A model generated the notes under the pieces. The model saw only the letters and a program-made list of their open reading frames with translations, was not told the origin of the DNA and did no database searches. A stretch of 64,000 bases of DNA. Source: Ruminococcus sp. OA3 (lineage in GTDB: Bacteria > Bacillota > Clostridia > Lachnospirales > Lachnospiraceae). The DNA is taken from positions 3,224,001 through 3,288,000 of the forward strand of contig NZ_JAKNTO010000001.1 in the NCBI RefSeq assembly GCF_022440845.1. Direction: 5' to 3'. This document shows, piece after piece, positions 8,575 through 17,371 of the stretch. Both the position numbers and the translations under genes were made by a program. Position 1 is the first letter of the stretch. The number at the start of each line of letters is the position of its first letter.

Positions 8575-10134
8575 TTACTGTTCATTCGCAAGACCCATCA
8601 GTTCCTCGCGGAAGATTCTCTCATCCATCAGCTTCAGGTCATCTGCAATCTGTGGTTTGAATTCCATCTGATCCAGAATCTGTGTCTGAAGGTCGATACC
8701 AGGTGCGATTTCGATCAGCGTAACACCTTCCGGACGGAGCTCAAATACACAGCGCTCTGTGATATACAGAACAGGCTGTTTTACTTTGTTTGCATAATCG
8801 CCCGAGAACGTGATCTGTTCAACCTGTTTCACAAACTTTTTCTTTGCACCTTCCTGCGTAATCACCAGCTTGCCGTCTTTACACTCTGTCTTCAGGCCCT
8901 TGGCTGTCATCGTACCGCAGTACACAACACTCTTCGCATTCTGTGTGATATCGATAAATCCGCCTGCACCTGCCAGACGTGTTCCAAATTTAGATACGTT
9001 CAAATCTCCGTTCGGAGCTGTCTCAGCCAGACCAAGAAACGCGATATCAAGTCCTCCTCCCTGATAGAAGTCAAACTGTACATTATGCGGCAGTATGGAC
9101 ATGGAGTTTGCCGCAGCGCCGAACTGTGTTCCGCCATACGGAACTCCTGCGATAGAACCAGCCTCCACTGTCAGCGTCATACTGTTAGAAATGCCTTCCT
9201 CTGCGGCAACATTTGCGATTTTTTCCGGTGCCCCTGTTCCCAGATTGACAATGGCATCCTTCGGAAGCTCCATCGCTGCCCGGCGGGCAATAATTTTTTT
9301 CGCGTCCATGGGAATCGGAGGAATCGCATCAACAGGAATACGGAATTCGCCAGTGAGCGCTCCATCGTAAGGCATGCCGAGACACTGCATGTTCTCCTCA
9401 TCTGTACCGATCACAACAGAATCCACATAAATTCCCGGGATGGCCACGAGTTTTGGATCCAGAGAACCTCCCTGAACGATCTTTTCAACCTGAACGATCA
9501 CTTTACCGCCGGAATTTTTACATGCCTGCGCCATCGCTGTAACATCAAGCGGTCCGATCTCTCTATGTACGGTACAGTTTCCGAACTCATCACAGTAAGA
9601 ACCGCGAAGGAATACCACATTGATCGGAAAACCTTTATAAAGAAGGCGCTCTTCGCCGTCGATATTGACGAGTTTTACAAGATCCTCTTTTGTGCAGTCG
9701 TTGAGTTTTCCGCCTTCGTTACGCGGATCGGCAAATGTATACAGTCCTACATGCGTAATCGTGCCAATATTATGTGCCGCAATATCACGATACATGTGGG
9801 ATATGACACCCTGCGGCAGGTTGTATGCCTCGATCTTATTATTCAGGGCCAGTTCGCCCAGTTTTGGTGCCCGGTCCCAGTGCCCGCCGATCACACGTTT
9901 AACCATGCCTTCATGACCGTAATGGTCTCCTCCTGTCCCATCCCGATGCCCCTGTCCGGCTGCAAAAAACAGTGTCAGATCCTTCGGATGTCCCGTTTCC
10001 AGGAAACGTTTCTCAAGTGCTGTCGAAAGCGCCTCCGGACATGCACAGCTTACGAAACCGCCAGTCGCGATCGTGTCGCCGTCCTGAACCTTGAGCGCAG
10101 CCTCTTCAGCCGTGATAATACTTACCTTTTTCAT
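8575..10134 (-). CDS. Acyl-CoA:acetate/propionate CoA-transferase (family I)
   Basis: 519-aa single-chain CoA-transferase with fused alpha and beta halves, as in propionate CoA-transferase Pct and E. coli YdiF. It transfers CoA between short-chain acyl-CoAs and free acids such as acetate, propionate, butyrate or lactate. The N-terminal half contains DGDTIATGGFVSCACPEAL; the second half contains NLGTGAPEKIANVAAEEG and LTVEAGSIAGVPYGG, where the catalytic glutamate is expected. An earlier ATG at 10143 touches the AGGAGG; the ATG at 10134 has 9-nt spacing and is chosen. It lies downstream of a butyryl-CoA transferase but has its own promoter. Exact substrate is uncertain. Confidence 0.88.
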   Translation of the reverse strand: MKKVSIITAEEAALKVQDGDTIATGGFVSCACPEALSTALEKRFLETGHPKDLTLFFAAGQGHRDGTGGDHYGHEGMVKRVIGGHWDRAPKLGELALNNKIEAYNLPQGVISHMYRDIAAHNIGTITHVGLYTFADPRNEGGKLNDCTKEDLVKLVNIDGEERLLYKGFPINVVFLRGSYCDEFGNCTVHREIGPLDVTAMAQACKNSGGKVIVQVEKIVQGGSLDPKLVAIPGIYVDSVVIGTDEENMQCLGMPYDGALTGEFRIPVDAIPPIPMDAKKIIARRAAMELPKDAIVNLGTGAPEKIANVAAEEGISNSMTLTVEAGSIAGVPYGGTQFGAAANSMSILPHNVQFDFYQGGGLDIAFLGLAETAPNGDLNVSKFGTRLAGAGGFIDITQNAKSVVYCGTMTAKGLKTECKDGKLVITQEGAKKKFVKQVEQITFSGDYANKVKQPVLYITERCVFELRPEGVTLIEIAPGIDLQTQILDQMEFKPQIADDLKLMDERIFREELMGLANEQ

Positions 10135-10182
10135 TGTTGTCATCCTCCTCTTATAGGAATTTTAAAACATTTCACTATGTTA

Positions 10183-10242
10183 ATATTTTATCGTATTTGC
10201 TCTAATTTGTAAACGAATAATTGTGCAAATACGATAAAATAT
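10183..10242. promoter_or_regulatory. Promoter with perfect 18-bp inverted repeat (putative operator)
   Basis: ATATTTTATCGTATTTGC at 10183-10200 is repeated as its exact reverse complement at 10225-10242, with a 24-nt spacer. On the minus strand a good sigma-A promoter lies within it: TTTACA (10208-10213), 17 nt, TAAAAT (10185-10190), about 45 nt before the CoA-transferase ATG. One arm covers the -10 and part of the spacer; the other lies upstream of the -35. This is the arrangement of a repressor or activator operator pair. The cognate regulator is unknown. Confidence 0.7.
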
Positions 10243-10243
10243 G

Positions 10244-10271
10244 GCAACTGTTCAGGACGGTCTGGCAGTTA
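10244..10271. repeat. Partial copy of intergenic palindromic repeat
   Basis: The sequence CAACTGTTCAGGACGG followed shortly by CAGTTAC resembles one arm of the palindromes at 39401-39447 and 44639-44690. It lies in the gap after the butyryl-CoA transferase gene. The second arm is incomplete. Confidence 0.4.
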
Positions 10272-10288
10272 CAAAATATGGTACATCT

Positions 10289-11635
10289 CTACCGTCTGTT
10301 GCTGGCTTTCCAGATATTCATCTTTTCTGCCTCTTTGATCAGCTGATCGCGGAAATCCGGATGAGCTATGGAGATGAGCGCTTCACACCTCTGCCATGTA
10401 GAAAGACCTTTGAGGTTTACTTTTCCATACTCTGTCACAAGGAAATGTGTGTTTGTCCTGGTATCCGTTACGATTGAGCCTGGGTCCAGGACAGGTAGTA
10501 TCCTGGACTGCAGCTGTCCGTTTCTGTCAGTAAACGTGGAGGAACAGCAGATAAAGCTCTTGCCGCCTTTTGACAGGTATGCACCCAGTACGAAATCCAG
10601 CTGTCCGCCTGCACCGCTGATATGTTTGACACCGGCGGATTCAGCATTGACCTGACCAAACAGGTCGATATTCACCGCATTGTTGATGGACATAAAATTA
10701 TCCAGTGCCGAAACTGTCCGCACATCATTGACATATCCAACGGAGGCGCTGTACATTTCCGGATTATTGTCAATATAATCATATAACTCTCTGCTGCCCG
10801 CTGCAAACGCATAAACCTGCTTTCCAGTGTGGATGTTTTTCTTTCTTCCGTTGATCTTTCCTGCTTTTGCCATCTCAACATATGCATCAACATACATTTC
10901 AGTATGTACGCCGAGATCCTTCAGATCTGATTCGGCAATCAGCTTGCCGACTGCATTCGGCATACCGCCGATTCCGAGCTGGAGACATGATCCGTCAGAG
11001 ATTTCTTCCAGGATATATTCTGCAACTTTTTTATCGACCTCCGTCATCGGCGCCTGGCTTCCGCCGAGTTCCGGCACAAGCGGATTCTCGCCGTGTACGA
11101 TCATATCTACATCTGTAATATGTACGCTGCTTGTCTCATCACCGTAGGCAACCGGCATATTCTCATTTACTTCCACGATCACGATCTTCGATGTCTCACA
11201 GATTGCTTTCAGATGAGATGCGCTCGGTCCGAAGTTAAAAAATCCATGGACGTCCATAGGTGCAACCTGAATCATTGCCACATCCGGTTTACAGTCCATA
11301 TCATAATAATAACGCGGTAGTTCTGAATAGCGAATCGGTCCGTAGTATGCAAATCCCTGTGCGATCGCCTTTCTCTCAATTCCGGTCATATGCCAGGAAT
11401 TCCAGGAAAAATGCTCTTTTACGTTCTCCACTTTGAAAATTTCGGGAACCTGTAGCAGGATACCGCCTCTTACCTTGACATCACTGAGCTCACCCGCCCG
11501 TTTTGCCAGCGCGGCATCCAGCGCAACAGGAGTTGCTGTACTCCATGCATAATCTACCCAGTCACCGGATTTTACTACTTTGACCGCTTCCTCTGCCGTC
11601 GTTAATTTCATTTCATACTGTTTTTGTATGTTCAT
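10289..11635 (-). CDS. but: Butyryl-CoA:acetate CoA-transferase
   Basis: 448-aa member of the acetyl-CoA hydrolase/transferase family. In gut butyrate producers this enzyme makes butyrate from butyryl-CoA and acetate. Segments such as [42 protein letters not shown] and [18 protein letters not shown] match the Roseburia-type But enzyme as I know it. The catalytic Glu is in [14 protein letters not shown]. The start is ATG 11635, with GGAGG 5 nt upstream; an in-frame TTG at 11647 is rejected. A 4-hydroxybutyrate CoA-transferase is the main alternative. None of the butyryl-CoA synthesis genes (thl, hbd, crt, bcd) is in the window. Confidence 0.85.
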   Translation of the reverse strand: MNIQKQYEMKLTTAEEAVKVVKSGDWVDYAWSTATPVALDAALAKRAGELSDVKVRGGILLQVPEIFKVENVKEHFSWNSWHMTGIERKAIAQGFAYYGPIRYSELPRYYYDMDCKPDVAMIQVAPMDVHGFFNFGPSASHLKAICETSKIVIVEVNENMPVAYGDETSSVHITDVDMIVHGENPLVPELGGSQAPMTEVDKKVAEYILEEISDGSCLQLGIGGMPNAVGKLIAESDLKDLGVHTEMYVDAYVEMAKAGKINGRKKNIHTGKQVYAFAAGSRELYDYIDNNPEMYSASVGYVNDVRTVSALDNFMSINNAVNIDLFGQVNAESAGVKHISGAGGQLDFVLGAYLSKGGKSFICCSSTFTDRNGQLQSRILPVLDPGSIVTDTRTNTHFLVTEYGKVNLKGLSTWQRCEALISIAHPDFRDQLIKEAEKMNIWKASNRR

Positions 11636-11761
11636 GATAGCCTCCAATCACATAATCCTCATAATCTTGTAAAAAGTGCGGAAAACCGCCGTTTTCTTTC
11701 GTTGCCAGTATACCATAGAAACACTTTTTCCCGCAACCCGGTTTTTCAAAACAGCGGACCT

Positions 11762-11806
11762 AAACACAGGCAAAGAGCAGCAAGTCCCTGCCCTTTGCCT
11801 GTGTTT
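11762..11806 (-). terminator. Long hairpin ending the Dlt-like operon
   Basis: A 14-bp perfect outer stem (AAACACAGGCAAAG with its complement) plus an inner GCAG/CTGC stem begins in the stop codon of the last operon gene. The following T-tract is short (GTGTTT), so termination is likely but not certain. Confidence 0.65.
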
Positions 11807-12767
11807 AATTCAATACGTCCGCCAGTTCACTGCTGAAGACTTTTGCGCTGTCACCATACATATGGCCTTCATAATCCGCAAATTCATCCAGTGTCCACGC
11901 TTCTTTTGTCATACCCGGTTTATTAAAGTTGTAATATGCCACATCAAACTGATCCGTCAGCTGATCAAAATACTGGAATGCATTGTCATACAGGGACTGG
12001 TAATCTCTGTAAGTGACATCCGGTATGGGTGTCGTAATCGCAACAAACTCAATTCCCCTTGCTTTGCAGAATTTTGCCAGCCTGACAAAGTATTTCAGGG
12101 AATTCTTCTCCATATGTGTGAGTGACCACGGTTCATAGTCCAGCTGTTTTTTTACCTCTCCGGTACGTTTCCGATACATAAAGCCGTTCGGCTGGAACGC
12201 CTGCCCCGCGGTATCAAATGCCTGTACACCGTATGTCTTATAATCTTCTGTCTGTTTTCCTTCCACGACACCGCGGATATTAAGCGCCTGTTTGCGGTAT
12301 GCAAACCATGGAAACAGTGTAAACCGGAAGTCGGCTTCCATTGCCTTTGCAAACAGGTACTCCACCTTCGTCTTTGACAATGGCATTTCTCTGTAGATCA
12401 GTGTGAAATCCGCCTGCTGCGTATCCCTGACCGTCCAGTAACTGGGATCGAATTCATAGATGACCCGCTTCGGAACATGATGCTCACACATCAGTTTCAG
12501 CATATAATAAGAGTCCCTCGTATACTCTCCGCCGCGGCACAGATTAATGCTCTTTCTTCCGGTTATTGCATCGACTGTCTCCGGGTCAATCCCCGCAAAC
12601 CCATGGGAAGTCCCCAGAAACACATCGTCATACTTTTGTGTCGTGATGTTATGGATATCGATGCGCACATAATTATTGGGGATCAGCAGATAATTCAGCA
12701 CGCTGTTTACCGCAATGCAGACAACCAGTATCATCACCGGAATCATCACTCTTTTAAAACTGCGCAT
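11805..12767 (-). CDS. DltD/SGNH-like membrane-anchored protein
   Basis: Last gene of the Dlt-like operon, 320 aa. An N-terminal membrane segment (RVMIPVMILVVCIAVNSVLNY) is followed by an extracytoplasmic domain with FLGTSHGFAGID near residue 50 and EGHMYGDSAKVFSSEL near the C-terminus. Both match the Ser and His blocks of SGNH/DltD/AlgX-type proteins acting with MBOAT acyltransferases. It probably accepts or positions the acyl group outside the membrane. Start ATG 12767 has AGGAGG 8 nt upstream; a longer frame from 12800 lacks an RBS. It overlaps the MBOAT gene by 14 bp. It is not a close DltD and the acceptor is unknown. Confidence 0.8.
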   Translation of the reverse strand: MRSFKRVMIPVMILVVCIAVNSVLNYLLIPNNYVRIDIHNITTQKYDDVFLGTSHGFAGIDPETVDAITGRKSINLCRGGEYTRDSYYMLKLMCEHHVPKRVIYEFDPSYWTVRDTQQADFTLIYREMPLSKTKVEYLFAKAMEADFRFTLFPWFAYRKQALNIRGVVEGKQTEDYKTYGVQAFDTAGQAFQPNGFMYRKRTGEVKKQLDYEPWSLTHMEKNSLKYFVRLAKFCKARGIEFVAITTPIPDVTYRDYQSLYDNAFQYFDQLTDQFDVAYYNFNKPGMTKEAWTLDEFADYEGHMYGDSAKVFSSELADVLN

Positions 12768-14292
12768 AGATAAAACCTCCTGCCATCGATGGATCTGCAC
12801 CCAGCAGCGGAAGTGACAGAACCAGTATCAGAACTATGCCGAAACGTACAACGCACGGGCTCTGAAGCACAACTGCCGCAACATTTGTCCCACATTCCTG
12901 CCGATAGCTTACAAAAAACAGCAGCACGCAGCCAGCCAGCACGATCCCGAGAAAGATCAGACACACATTTGGATTGCCATCCGCGAGTGCCAGGAAGCCC
13001 GGCCGGAGCAGCGGAGACAGATCAAATTTTGTCACCGCATTTTTCATCATCGCAAACGCCTGTCCCAGATCACTCCCCCGGTCCAAAAACCAGCTGATGT
13101 TGACAAGCAGAAAGGTACGCAGTATCTGAAATACATGAAACCATCGTGAATCATTCCGAATATTGCAGGCCTTCTTCCATTTTCTGTAATTCCCTGCCAT
13201 CAGTCCGCTGAATGCGATGATCACGCCATTATACAGACCGTATGCAATGAATTTCCACGCAGCGCCGTGCCAGATGCCGACAACCAGAAAGACGATGATA
13301 TTCGCCAGACAGATGGGCAGCGTCCTCCCGATACTTTTTCCGAATATTTTTTTTGCCCGTCTGGTAAAATGTCCCATCCATTTGGAAAGTGATACCGGGT
13401 AAAAAATGTAATCCTTCATCCAGGTCCCGAGTGTAATATGCCAGCGGTGCCAAAAATCGGTGATTGATACGGCAAAAAAAGGCCGCTTGAAGTTTTCTTC
13501 CAGACGGATGCCGAACAGTGACGCAATTCCGATGACAACATCCATTCCCCCTGAAAAATCCCCATAAAGCTGCACAGTATACCCGAGTACACCGAGAATC
13601 GCCATGCCGCTGTACGCCTGAGAATTTCCAAATATCACGTCCACAAACATCGCAGCATTATCGGCAATAACCATTTTCTTAAAAAATCCCCAGAGGATCC
13701 TGAGAAGTGCTTCCTGCGTCCGCTGCATGTCAAAAGCATGCTCCGCAAATAATTCTTTTGAGAGTGCGGAAAACCTGCTGATCGGTCCCTGCAGGATCTG
13801 CGGAAAAAAGGACACAAAAAGCGCAAATTTAAACGGGTTTCTCTCCGGTTTGCATTTCCCCCAGTATACATCCAGCAGATAACCCATTGACTGGAATGTA
13901 TAGAAAGAAATCCCAAGCGGCAGCAGCAGATTCATAAGCTGGAAGTCCGTGTGAAACACTGCATTGATATTGCCGATCGCAAAGTTCGTGTATTTCAGAA
14001 GTGCCAGCATGCCAAAGTTTAAAAACAGCGTAAGGACAAGTACACTTCGTTTCAGGCTGCGGACCTTCTTTTTATCTGCCTCTCCCTGGTCCAGCGCATA
14101 CATTCTGCGAGCCGCAAGGTACGTGGTTGCTGTTGAAAACAACAGGAAAGCTACAAGTTTCACTCCTGCGGACAAATAGTAGATATAGCTGAATCCCAGC
14201 AGCCACTGCCACTGATATTTCATCGGAATCAGATAATATCCTGTAACTGCTATTGCAGTAAAAACTAAAAACTGCAGTGAGATGAGTGACAT
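12754..14292 (-). CDS. MBOAT O-acyltransferase (DltB/AlgI-like)
   Basis: Polytopic membrane protein of 512 aa with about ten hydrophobic segments. The MBOAT block is intact: PLGISFYTFQSMGYLLDVYWG, FFPQILQGPISRF, ITDFWHRWHITLG and the conserved His in FLVVGIWHGAAWKFIAYGLY. Members such as DltB and AlgI move an acyl group from a cytoplasmic carrier across the membrane onto a cell-surface polymer. GAGGA lies 7 nt before the ATG and the carrier-protein gene ends 11 nt upstream. In this operon the donor is expected to be an aminoacyl-carrier protein. Confidence 0.94.
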   Translation of the reverse strand: MSLISLQFLVFTAIAVTGYYLIPMKYQWQWLLGFSYIYYLSAGVKLVAFLLFSTATTYLAARRMYALDQGEADKKKVRSLKRSVLVLTLFLNFGMLALLKYTNFAIGNINAVFHTDFQLMNLLLPLGISFYTFQSMGYLLDVYWGKCKPERNPFKFALFVSFFPQILQGPISRFSALSKELFAEHAFDMQRTQEALLRILWGFFKKMVIADNAAMFVDVIFGNSQAYSGMAILGVLGYTVQLYGDFSGGMDVVIGIASLFGIRLEENFKRPFFAVSITDFWHRWHITLGTWMKDYIFYPVSLSKWMGHFTRRAKKIFGKSIGRTLPICLANIIVFLVVGIWHGAAWKFIAYGLYNGVIIAFSGLMAGNYRKWKKACNIRNDSRWFHVFQILRTFLLVNISWFLDRGSDLGQAFAMMKNAVTKFDLSPLLRPGFLALADGNPNVCLIFLGIVLAGCVLLFFVSYRQECGTNVAAVVLQSPCVVRFGIVLILVLSLPLLGADPSMAGGFIYAQF

Positions 14293-14303
14293 CGCCCGAT
14301 CCT

Positions 14304-14534
14304 CTAACTTTCCTTCTGTAATCTTACTACCATATTCCAGAGCGCCTGGGCTGAATTAAAATTTTCCGGAATAATGTCAGCCGGTGTAACAGAAATATCA
14401 AACGCATCCTCCAGTTCACTGACGATGGAAAGAATCGCAAAGGATTCCAGAATCCCGTCATCAATTAAAGTAGTACAATTTTCATAGTCTTCTCCCGGTT
14501 GTATTTCCTCTAAGATTTCTAATATTTTTTCCAT
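14304..14534 (-). CDS. Acyl/peptidyl carrier protein (DltC-like)
   Basis: 76-aa acidic four-helix carrier protein. The phosphopantetheine attachment serine is in DDGILESFAIL (about residue 31), close to the DltC form rather than the DSL of fatty-acid ACP. It should carry the amino acid activated by the adenylase two genes upstream and hand it to the MBOAT protein. Its start overlaps the decarboxylase gene by 16 bp, which argues for coupled translation and joint function. Confidence 0.92.
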   Translation of the reverse strand: MEKILEILEEIQPGEDYENCTTLIDDGILESFAILSIVSELEDAFDISVTPADIIPENFNSAQALWNMVVRLQKES

Positions 14535-15727
14535 ACTGCTTCTCCTTCTCTTTCTGAATTGATCACATCCGTCGGGTCATCCCCGCGCACAAGCCTCACA
14601 CCATCCTGTTCTGAACAAAAAAACACCTTCGGCAAATCTCTGCTTAAAAACAGATGGATGCCCTCTGTCACGGAATATGCCCCTGTACGTTGAAACACGA
14701 GCAGATCTCCCAGGCAAGCTCCCGTAAGCGGAAGCTGTTTTACCAGCACATCCCCCACAGTACAGAGTGATCCGCAGATATTGTAAAGCTGCTCCTTACC
14801 GTGTCTATGTTCACCCAGATGTTCAAAAAATGGGATTTTCATCGCCATCGACTGACCATAATAATTTAAATGATGGATTCCTCCATCGACAATACAGTAG
14901 TTCTGTCCTTTGTTCTGTTTCATATCCACAATAGCCGTCACATACTCTCCACATGATGCTGCCAGATATCTGCCCATCTCAAGGGTAATCTGCCCATCAA
15001 ACGTCAGGCTATTCAAAATTCCGGCAAATTCTGCAAGCATTTCTTTCTGGTCTGACTGTCCGTCTTTCTGAAAGTACGGGATAAAAAAGCCCGGACCATA
15101 CTCAATATGTTCTGCGTGATAACCATACTGCTCTTCTAAGTCCGTCACCAGTTCATCCAGATACCGAAGCTCTTTTTCAATCCTGTCAAGCCTGTGCTTC
15201 TGGGTGCCGGAGTAAAACTGCACCCCCTCGATACAGACATGAGGATACCGGTTGCGGGTTTCAACGATCTCTCTTATCAGCATCTCATCCATACCGAACT
15301 GGTTTCCGCTGGTCACGCGCAGCAGTACTCTCGCAAACAGTCCCATGTTTCCTGCACACTCTTCTATCATCTGCAGCTGCTGAAAAGATTCTGCCGTAAA
15401 CGTATTACTCCCGGTCCATCTGGCCATCACAGCTTCAAGATCTCTTTTTTCCTTATAAACTCCCGACAGCACTACCTTCTTCATGGGAATCCTCAGCCGC
15501 TCACAGATACGCAGCTCTCCGGGAGAGCACACTTCAAATCCGTCGACGCAGGAATGCACTGCACGGACAAGGAACGGATTTGCCTTCATTGCATAACAGA
15601 TTCGGACCCGCTCTCCCAGAATCTCTTTCACTTCCCGGACCTGTGCCCGGACCTGATCCAGGTTGAAGAGATAAAACGGAGTCCCGCATTCATCTGCAAT
15701 CTTTTGAATCATCATCTGATGGGTCAT
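14519..15727 (-). CDS. Fold-type III PLP-dependent decarboxylase (LysA/BtrK-like)
   Basis: 402-aa enzyme of the diaminopimelate/ornithine decarboxylase family. The PLP lysine is in CYAMKANPFLV (about residue 48). Later motifs include YSGTQKHRL, EYGPGFFIPYF, MGRYLAASCGEYVTAI, a Gly-Cys motif ICGSLCTVGDVLV and GAYSVTEGIHLFLSRDLP. Ordinary LysA would sit with lysine genes; here it lies between an adenylase and a carrier protein, overlapping both. BtrK of butirosin biosynthesis is a relative that decarboxylates an amino acid while bound to a carrier protein. A similar role here is inference. An amino-acid racemase or free amino-acid decarboxylase are alternatives. Confidence 0.85.
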   Translation of the reverse strand: MTHQMMIQKIADECGTPFYLFNLDQVRAQVREVKEILGERVRICYAMKANPFLVRAVHSCVDGFEVCSPGELRICERLRIPMKKVVLSGVYKEKRDLEAVMARWTGSNTFTAESFQQLQMIEECAGNMGLFARVLLRVTSGNQFGMDEMLIREIVETRNRYPHVCIEGVQFYSGTQKHRLDRIEKELRYLDELVTDLEEQYGYHAEHIEYGPGFFIPYFQKDGQSDQKEMLAEFAGILNSLTFDGQITLEMGRYLAASCGEYVTAIVDMKQNKGQNYCIVDGGIHHLNYYGQSMAMKIPFFEHLGEHRHGKEQLYNICGSLCTVGDVLVKQLPLTGACLGDLLVFQRTGAYSVTEGIHLFLSRDLPKVFFCSEQDGVRLVRGDDPTDVINSEREGEAVWKKY

Positions 15728-17274
15728 TCCTGCACCTCCAGTCTCCGCCGGAGTTCCCCCCGGTCGATCTTTCCATTCTTCGTCAGCGGCATCTCATCCA
15801 CCTTCTCAAACAGATTGGGGATCATAAATGCCGGAAGCTTCTGCCTCAGTTCTCTCACCAGCGCCTTCACTTCAGGGCGGCCCAGATAACACGCCCCAAT
15901 TTTGTTGCTGTCTTCCAGATAGATGACACAGGCCCTCTCGACTCCTTCTGATTTTTCCATGGCTGTCTCGATCTCTCCAAGCTCGATCCTGTGTCCCATA
16001 TGTTTGATCTGAAAATCTTTTCTGGACGCAAAGCAGAGGTCACCGTCCGCATTATAAAACGCAAGATCTCCGGTCCGGTATATCATCTGCGGATACGCCG
16101 TATTGAGCGGATTTTTCACAAAAGCTTTTGCCGTCTGATCCGGATTCCCGTAATATCCAAGCGCAAGCGCCGTTCCGGCCACACAGAGTTCCCCTTTTTT
16201 GAATGGTTCTGTTACCAGCTGATCGTTATCATCCAGCAGCATTACCGTTTCATTTGAAAACGGCTGGCCGATCGGCAGATGTTCGCCCGGTTCGAACTCG
16301 CGCTCAACTTTGTAGTACGTACAATTGCAGGTAATCTCCGTCGGTCCGTACAGATTGACATACATTGCATCCGGCAGTGCTCTTTGCCACTGGTTCAGAT
16401 GTCCCACCGGCATCACTTCCCCGCTGAAAAGTACTTTATTCACATTTCCCGGTATTTTATAGTCAAATCCTTTCAGCGTTGTGATAATACAGAGTGCAGA
16501 GACTGCCCAGATCAGCGTCGTGACCTGTCTCTCTTCCAGAAAATCCAATAGCTTCGTCGGAAAAGAAAAATATTGTTTTGGGATCAGTTCCAGTGTTGCC
16601 CCCGTCTTCAGTGACGTGTAGATATCCTTCACTGAAACGTCAAAATCAAGCGGCGCCTGACATCCAAACACGTCATCCGCTGTAAATCCAAACGTCTCTG
16701 TAAACTCATCGATGAAATCAAGAACGGATCTGTGACCTACCAGCACCCCTTTGGGAACTCCGGTGGAACCGGAGGTGAAAATACAGTACAGTGGATCCAG
16801 ATCTGTACTCTGTTCCCGCACCCTTTCAAGGATTCCAGCCTTCACCTCAGCGTCCGCCAGCTCTTCTATATACAGAATCTGATCATTTTGTATGATTTTT
16901 TCCAGCGCTTTCCCATGTTTTTTATCCGTAATCACGGCAGGCTGCCCCAGCGTGTCCAAAATCTGACGGATACGCGCCGCAGGCTGCCGGCTGTCCAGCA
17001 TCACGTAGAAGTTCCCGCTGTATACAATTCCAAAAAACACAGTGAGCACCGCTGCCGATTTTTCCATAAAAACAGCGATCGGCTGTCGGTGCTCATCACT
17101 ACGTGCTGCCAGTGCCGTCCCAATCTGCTGGCTCTTCTTGAGCAGCTGCCGGTATGTCAGTGAATCCTTCTCGTCCTCGACCGCCGTCTTATCCGGCTTC
17201 TTTTTCGCAGACTCTTCAAGATACTGCAGCACATTTCTTCTGTGAGATGATATTTGAATATAATATTGTTCCAT
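15724..17274 (-). CDS. Amino-acid adenylation enzyme (DltA-like)
   Basis: 516-aa stand-alone adenylation domain that would activate an amino acid with ATP and load it onto the carrier protein. Core motifs are complete: TSGSTGVPKG (A3), NLYGPTEITCN (A5), YRTGDLAFYN (A7), KHMGHRIELGEIE (A8) and LTKNGKIDRGEL (A10 with catalytic Lys). Overall pattern follows DltA. First gene of the operon; its stop overlaps the decarboxylase start (ATGA). The specificity pocket includes LDFDVSVKDIY and LIWAVSALCI, but I cannot read the substrate from it. AAGGAG lies 10 nt before the ATG. Confidence 0.9.
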   Translation of the reverse strand: MEQYYIQISSHRRNVLQYLEESAKKKPDKTAVEDEKDSLTYRQLLKKSQQIGTALAARSDEHRQPIAVFMEKSAAVLTVFFGIVYSGNFYVMLDSRQPAARIRQILDTLGQPAVITDKKHGKALEKIIQNDQILYIEELADAEVKAGILERVREQSTDLDPLYCIFTSGSTGVPKGVLVGHRSVLDFIDEFTETFGFTADDVFGCQAPLDFDVSVKDIYTSLKTGATLELIPKQYFSFPTKLLDFLEERQVTTLIWAVSALCIITTLKGFDYKIPGNVNKVLFSGEVMPVGHLNQWQRALPDAMYVNLYGPTEITCNCTYYKVEREFEPGEHLPIGQPFSNETVMLLDDNDQLVTEPFKKGELCVAGTALALGYYGNPDQTAKAFVKNPLNTAYPQMIYRTGDLAFYNADGDLCFASRKDFQIKHMGHRIELGEIETAMEKSEGVERACVIYLEDSNKIGACYLGRPEVKALVRELRQKLPAFMIPNLFEKVDEMPLTKNGKIDRGELRRRLEVQE

Positions 17275-17310
17275 TTGATAAGAACTCCTTATTCATTAAT
17301 TTACTCATCC

Positions 17311-17338
17311 AGTATACCACAGGAATATCACGATACAA
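17311..17338 (-). promoter_or_regulatory. Promoter of the Dlt-like operon
   Basis: On the minus strand TTGTAT (17333-17338) and TATACT (17311-17316) are 16 nt apart, about 35 nt upstream of the adenylase ATG. Confidence 0.55.
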
Positions 17339-17371
17339 GGAACTCTCTCTTATAAAAGGATTAAGATTTTA

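Noticed and set aside
9085-10212. Long plus-strand open frame of 375 codons
   Set aside because: It is antisense to the CoA-transferase gene, has no RBS and shows no protein-family pattern.
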